Below are positions 34,133 through 36,938 of a stretch of DNA of 36,938 nt, piece by piece. Made by a program: the position numbers and the translations under genes. Numbering within the stretch: position 1 is the stretch's first letter; every line of letters begins with the position of its first letter. The stretch comes from Flavobacteriaceae bacterium (GTDB lineage: Bacteria; Bacteroidota; Bacteroidia; Flavobacteriales; Flavobacteriaceae), in assembly GCA_026710085.1 (NCBI GenBank), contig JAPORT010000116.1, forward strand, positions 15,770 through 52,707, written 5' to 3'. Below the pieces are notes generated by a model. It did not search any database, had not been told where the DNA came from, and saw nothing but the letters and a program-made list of their open reading frames with translations.

Positions 34133-34701
34133 AAAAATGGATTTATACTTGTCTTTGCTTGACGGCCATAGTGTCTCAAAGTTGTGGTCAAAAAGCAGTA
34201 GTTCATTCTGAATTAAAACCTTTAGATGTCCTCCAGATCATCAATGAGGATAAAGATACCATTTTAGTGGGGCAAATCAATCGGAAAAATCTAGAATTAA
34301 ACCCAACATACAACCAATGGTATCAAAATTCATATGAAAAGTACCAAATTCCAGAGCATTGGATAACGCAACATAAACCCTATGCTCAAAACCTAACCGC
34401 TAAAATTTTTTTGGGGACTTGGTGTACCGATACCCATCGAGAATTAGGCTCCATGGTTAAAATTTTAGATTCTTTAGAAATTTCATATGATGAAATTCAG
34501 ATGTATGCATTGACAGAAGCTAAAGATAGCCCTGAGGGAATAGAACAGAAGTATGATATCAAACAAGTCCCGACCTTCATTCTTTTTGAAAATGGTATCG
34601 AATTAAATCGTATTGTTGAATTTCCGATACAAAGTCTGCATCAAGATCTTTCAAAAATCCTCAAAAAAGAACCCTATCAAGATGCCTATGATGATTTTTA
34701 A
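34129..34701 (+). CDS. Thioredoxin-like lipoprotein with a single active-site Cys
   Basis: A 190-residue protein. A signal peptide ends in a lipobox-like SQSC at about 16-19, so it is a lipoprotein facing the periplasm. The thioredoxin-like domain has GTWCTDTHRE in place of Trp-Cys-Gly-Pro-Cys and the cis-Pro loop QVPTFILFENG. Only one Cys remains in the active site, so it cannot act as a normal dithiol oxidoreductase. Similar single-Cys (WCPD/TD) proteins are common in Bacteroidota, and their role is not established to my knowledge. Coupled to gpmI; map follows directly. Confidence 0.85.
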   Translation: MKKWIYTCLCLTAIVSQSCGQKAVVHSELKPLDVLQIINEDKDTILVGQINRKNLELNPTYNQWYQNSYEKYQIPEHWITQHKPYAQNLTAKIFLGTWCTDTHRELGSMVKILDSLEISYDEIQMYALTEAKDSPEGIEQKYDIKQVPTFILFENGIELNRIVEFPIQSLHQDLSKILKKEPYQDAYDDF

Positions 34702-35508
34702 ATGGGTAAAATCAGATTAAAGTCAACGGAAGAAATTGAGCTCATTCGGCAAAGCGCCCAATTGGTTTCACGAACATTAGGGGTTTTGGCTCAAAAGATT
34801 GAGCCAGGGGCCAATGGTTTGGAACTAGACCAATTAGCGGAAGAATTTATTAGAGACCATGGAGGGCTACCTGGTTTTAAGGGAATGTATGATTTCCCCA
34901 ATACCTTATGTATTAGTCCCAATGATGTGGTCGTTCATGGGGTTCCCAATGACAAACCCTTTCAACAAGGGGACATCGTTTCCATCGATTGTGGGGTATT
35001 GATGAATGGATTTTATGGAGACCATGCCTACACGTTTGAGGTTGGTGACGTTTCTAAGGAAATCAAGCATCTAATTGTCACCACAAAAGAATCCCTCTAT
35101 AGAGGGATTGCAGCATTTATCTATGGCAATCGAGTGGGGGATATTTCTTATGCGATTGAACAACACAATAAATCGCAAGGTTTTGGCATTGTTAGAGATT
35201 TGGTGGGCCACGGTCTCGGAAAAGAGTTACATGAAGAACCGCAAGTGCCCAATTATGGCCAAATGGGTCAAGGAAAAAAACTCGTTAATGGCATGGTGTT
35301 GGCCATTGAACCCATGATCAATATGGGAACCTACCAGGTTTCCATAGGGGAAGATAAATCAACGATTTTTACTGTCGATGGAAAACCAAGTGCCCATTTT
35401 GAGCATAATGTGGCCATGATCAACAATAAACCATGTTTGCTTTCTACTTTTGACTACATTCACGAAGCACTAGGCATTCATACTCCAGAAGAAGTTCCTT
35501 TCAATTAA
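34702..35508 (+). CDS. map: Methionine aminopeptidase, type I
   Basis: A 268-residue dinuclear metalloenzyme that removes N-terminal Met from new proteins. The five metal ligands are all visible: Asp96 (SIDCG), Asp107 (GDHAYTF), His170 (GHGLGKELHEEP), Glu203 (IEPMIN) and Glu234 (HFEHNVAM). Length is normal, without an N-terminal zinc extension. It begins immediately after the stop of the upstream thioredoxin-like gene. Confidence 0.96.
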   Translation: MGKIRLKSTEEIELIRQSAQLVSRTLGVLAQKIEPGANGLELDQLAEEFIRDHGGLPGFKGMYDFPNTLCISPNDVVVHGVPNDKPFQQGDIVSIDCGVLMNGFYGDHAYTFEVGDVSKEIKHLIVTTKESLYRGIAAFIYGNRVGDISYAIEQHNKSQGFGIVRDLVGHGLGKELHEEPQVPNYGQMGQGKKLVNGMVLAIEPMINMGTYQVSIGEDKSTIFTVDGKPSAHFEHNVAMINNKPCLLSTFDYIHEALGIHTPEEVPFN

Positions 35509-35527
35509 TAGCCAAATAGTTGAATCA

Positions 35528-36289
35528 GTGAAATGGATTCTCCAATTGTTCCCTCGAGTCATTCTCATTACCATAGGCGAATGGATTCGCCCGATATTAA
35601 AAGTTCTTTGTTCTGGTAGAAAATACACGGATCCGATTGATCAAAGCAGTTACAGAATATTTTTAGGATATGGATATGGTAAAAACTACCGAAAAATGGT
35701 GTTGTGTCCAGGAACCTTTTCTTTAGAGCGTCATCGATTGCTATGGCTTTATTTGAAACACAAAACGGATTTGCTAGATAGAAAACTAAAAGTCATTCAT
35801 TTTGCCCCTGAACCACCACTTTTAAAACAATTTAAAAAAATCCACAACTGGGACTATACGACTGCGGATTTAACCAGTCCACTGGCTGATCACAAGGTTG
35901 ATATTTGCCATCTTCCATTCGATCATCAGACATTTGATTTAATCATATGTAATCATGTTTTGGAACATATTGAAAATGATGCTCAAGCTATGGGGGAACT
36001 TTATCGTATCTTAAAAATCAATGGGGTTCTCATTGCCATGGTCCCCCTCAATTCAGAATCCGAAACAACCTATGAGAACCCCCAAATTAAATCCAAAAAA
36101 ATGCGTAAGAAACATTTTGGTCAATATGACCATGTACGAGTCTATGGGATGGATTACAAAACTCGATTAGAAAAAAAAGGATTTGAGGTTGAATTCATCA
36201 ACTATGCATCCGAATTAAAACAAAATGAATTGGATCGGTATCGATTAGATTCTAAAGAAATCATTCCCAAAGGGATCAGAAAACTTTGA
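35528..36289 (+). CDS. Class I SAM-dependent methyltransferase
   Basis: A 253-residue protein starting at GTG 35528. A conserved N-terminal part (DPIDQSSYRIFLGYGYG, CPGTFSLERHRLLWLYLK) precedes a Rossmann methyltransferase fold: KVIHFAPEPPL (motif I variant), DICHLPFDHQTFDLIICNHV and LEHIENDAQAMGELYRILK. This type often follows map in Bacteroidota. The substrate is unknown. The N-terminal hydrophobic residues (about 3-25) might be a membrane contact. 19 nt after map, so probably the last gene of the gpmI operon. Confidence 0.85.
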   Translation: MKWILQLFPRVILITIGEWIRPILKVLCSGRKYTDPIDQSSYRIFLGYGYGKNYRKMVLCPGTFSLERHRLLWLYLKHKTDLLDRKLKVIHFAPEPPLLKQFKKIHNWDYTTADLTSPLADHKVDICHLPFDHQTFDLIICNHVLEHIENDAQAMGELYRILKINGVLIAMVPLNSESETTYENPQIKSKKMRKKHFGQYDHVRVYGMDYKTRLEKKGFEVEFINYASELKQNELDRYRLDSKEIIPKGIRKL

Positions 36290-36473
36290 TTATGATTTTT
36301 TTGTTGCACTAGATTGTTGAACATGGCAGTATATAGTCGCCATTCTTAAAGATATTTCATGTTTACTTTGAGTTGCATACAGTTTATTTTGCTACTTTGA
36401 CATGTGAATTCCAAGATAAAGAAAAAACGATAGCTCATAGCGCTTTGGTTTAAGGAAGTAAGACATCGTATCT

Positions 36474-36938
36474 CTACAAACCAAAACCAGGGCTTTGGTG
36501 AGTTGCAACTTGAGTGTTGTCGGTATAAATCCACAAGGCTTCGAAGTCTTTTTCTCTTTGAATCAAAGCTTTACCTTGTTTAAAAGGCATGGCCAATAGA
36601 GCCGTTGCCATGGCATCTGCTTGGGTACATGTTTGAGCAATCACTGAAACACTTAATACTTTCGAATCTTGAATAAGACCTGTTATTGGATTGATTGTAT
36701 GAACATATCGCTTACCAGAAAGAGAATCAACCCAAAATTTTCGGTAGTTCCCTGAAGTGGCTTGTGCTTGATTTTTTAGTTCCACCACTTTTAAAATTCT
36801 AGGAAGTGAATCCAAAATGGGATTTTCAATACCGATGGACCAATGGGTTTTTGATTGAGGATTCATTCCCTGCACCAACACCTCGCCACCAAGTTCAATC
36901 AAAAAATTTTCAACTTGAAGATCGTTTAAATATTGTCC
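36474..36938 (-). CDS. apbE: FAD:protein FMN transferase, N-terminus beyond window
   Basis: The C-terminal 154 residues of an ApbE/Ftp family enzyme; the frame is open to the right edge. Visible are LIELGGEVLVQG (the NxGGD-type FAD block), ATSGNYRKFW, HTINPITG (from H-DP-TG) and TQADAMATALLAM with the metal-binding Asp. The enzyme attaches FMN to Thr of exported proteins such as the NQR/RNF subunits, and is normally a periplasmic lipoprotein; the signal would lie outside the window. It stands opposite the methyltransferase gene. Confidence 0.92.
   Translation of the reverse strand, partial: GQYLNDLQVENFLIELGGEVLVQGMNPQSKTHWSIGIENPILDSLPRILKVVELKNQAQATSGNYRKFWVDSLSGKRYVHTINPITGLIQDSKVLSVSVIAQTCTQADAMATALLAMPFKQGKALIQREKDFEALWIYTDNTQVATHQSPGFGL

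Noticed and set aside
1224-36473. tRNA, rRNA or CRISPR elements in the spacers
   Set aside because: No TTC-A-A arm with a matching acceptor stem, no rRNA-like blocks and no regularly spaced repeats were seen by eye; a covariance search was not possible.

Overview
The window looks like part of a chromosome of an AT-rich member of the Bacteroidota. The evidence is the gene order (PASTA protein-rluD divergent from ddl-coaD; nudix divergent from pyrE; birA divergent from rsfS-ftsH; cdsA-psd; aminotransferase-murB; dtd-rsgA; gpmI-thioredoxin-map-methyltransferase), the -7 promoter motif TAnnTTTG in front of many genes, and the weak or absent Shine-Dalgarno sites. UGA is a normal stop codon here (coaD and gpmI end in it). 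No rRNA, tRNA or CRISPR array was seen.

Layout. 1-1223: a two-gene minus-strand operon of a regulatory-domain surface protein and a repeat-rich Ser/Asn/Asp lipoprotein that runs off the left edge. 1772-2433: an OsmC gene behind what reads as a complete transcription attenuator, with a 29-codon Met/Cys-rich leader peptide, an antiterminator pairing and a 12-bp terminator hairpin. 2932-14360: housekeeping genes for peroxide/iron stress (yaaA), RNA modification (rluD-like), cell wall (ddl), CoA (coaD), pyrimidines (pyrE), biotin (birA), ribosome silencing (rsfS), membrane proteolysis (ftsH) and phospholipids (cdsA, psd), with a frameshifted pseudogene at 7635-8023.

14470-16499 is a VapBC-like toxin-antitoxin module whose toxin is cut by an IS1595-family element with a clean 8-bp target duplication. 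valS follows, then a lone 752-residue DUF262-DUF1524-AlbA_2 fusion (19872-22130), the best candidate for an antiviral gene. Next come an aspartyl protease with a PDZ domain, an aminotransferase and murB. 26097-30708 is a second accessory block: a HepT/MntA-type module whose toxin is cut by a degenerate IS5-like element and whose nucleotidyltransferase has lost its catalytic motif, a decayed ATPase gene, and an apparently intact AbiEii-type nucleotidyltransferase with a small partner. 31144-36938 is housekeeping again (dtd, rsgA, gpmI, a thioredoxin-like lipoprotein, map, a methyltransferase, apbE truncated by the right edge).

Overall this is a compact core interrupted by a few accessory islands. 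In two separate toxin-antitoxin modules the toxin, not the antitoxin, was hit by an insertion sequence, and several decayed genes and long gene-poor spacers show active gene loss.
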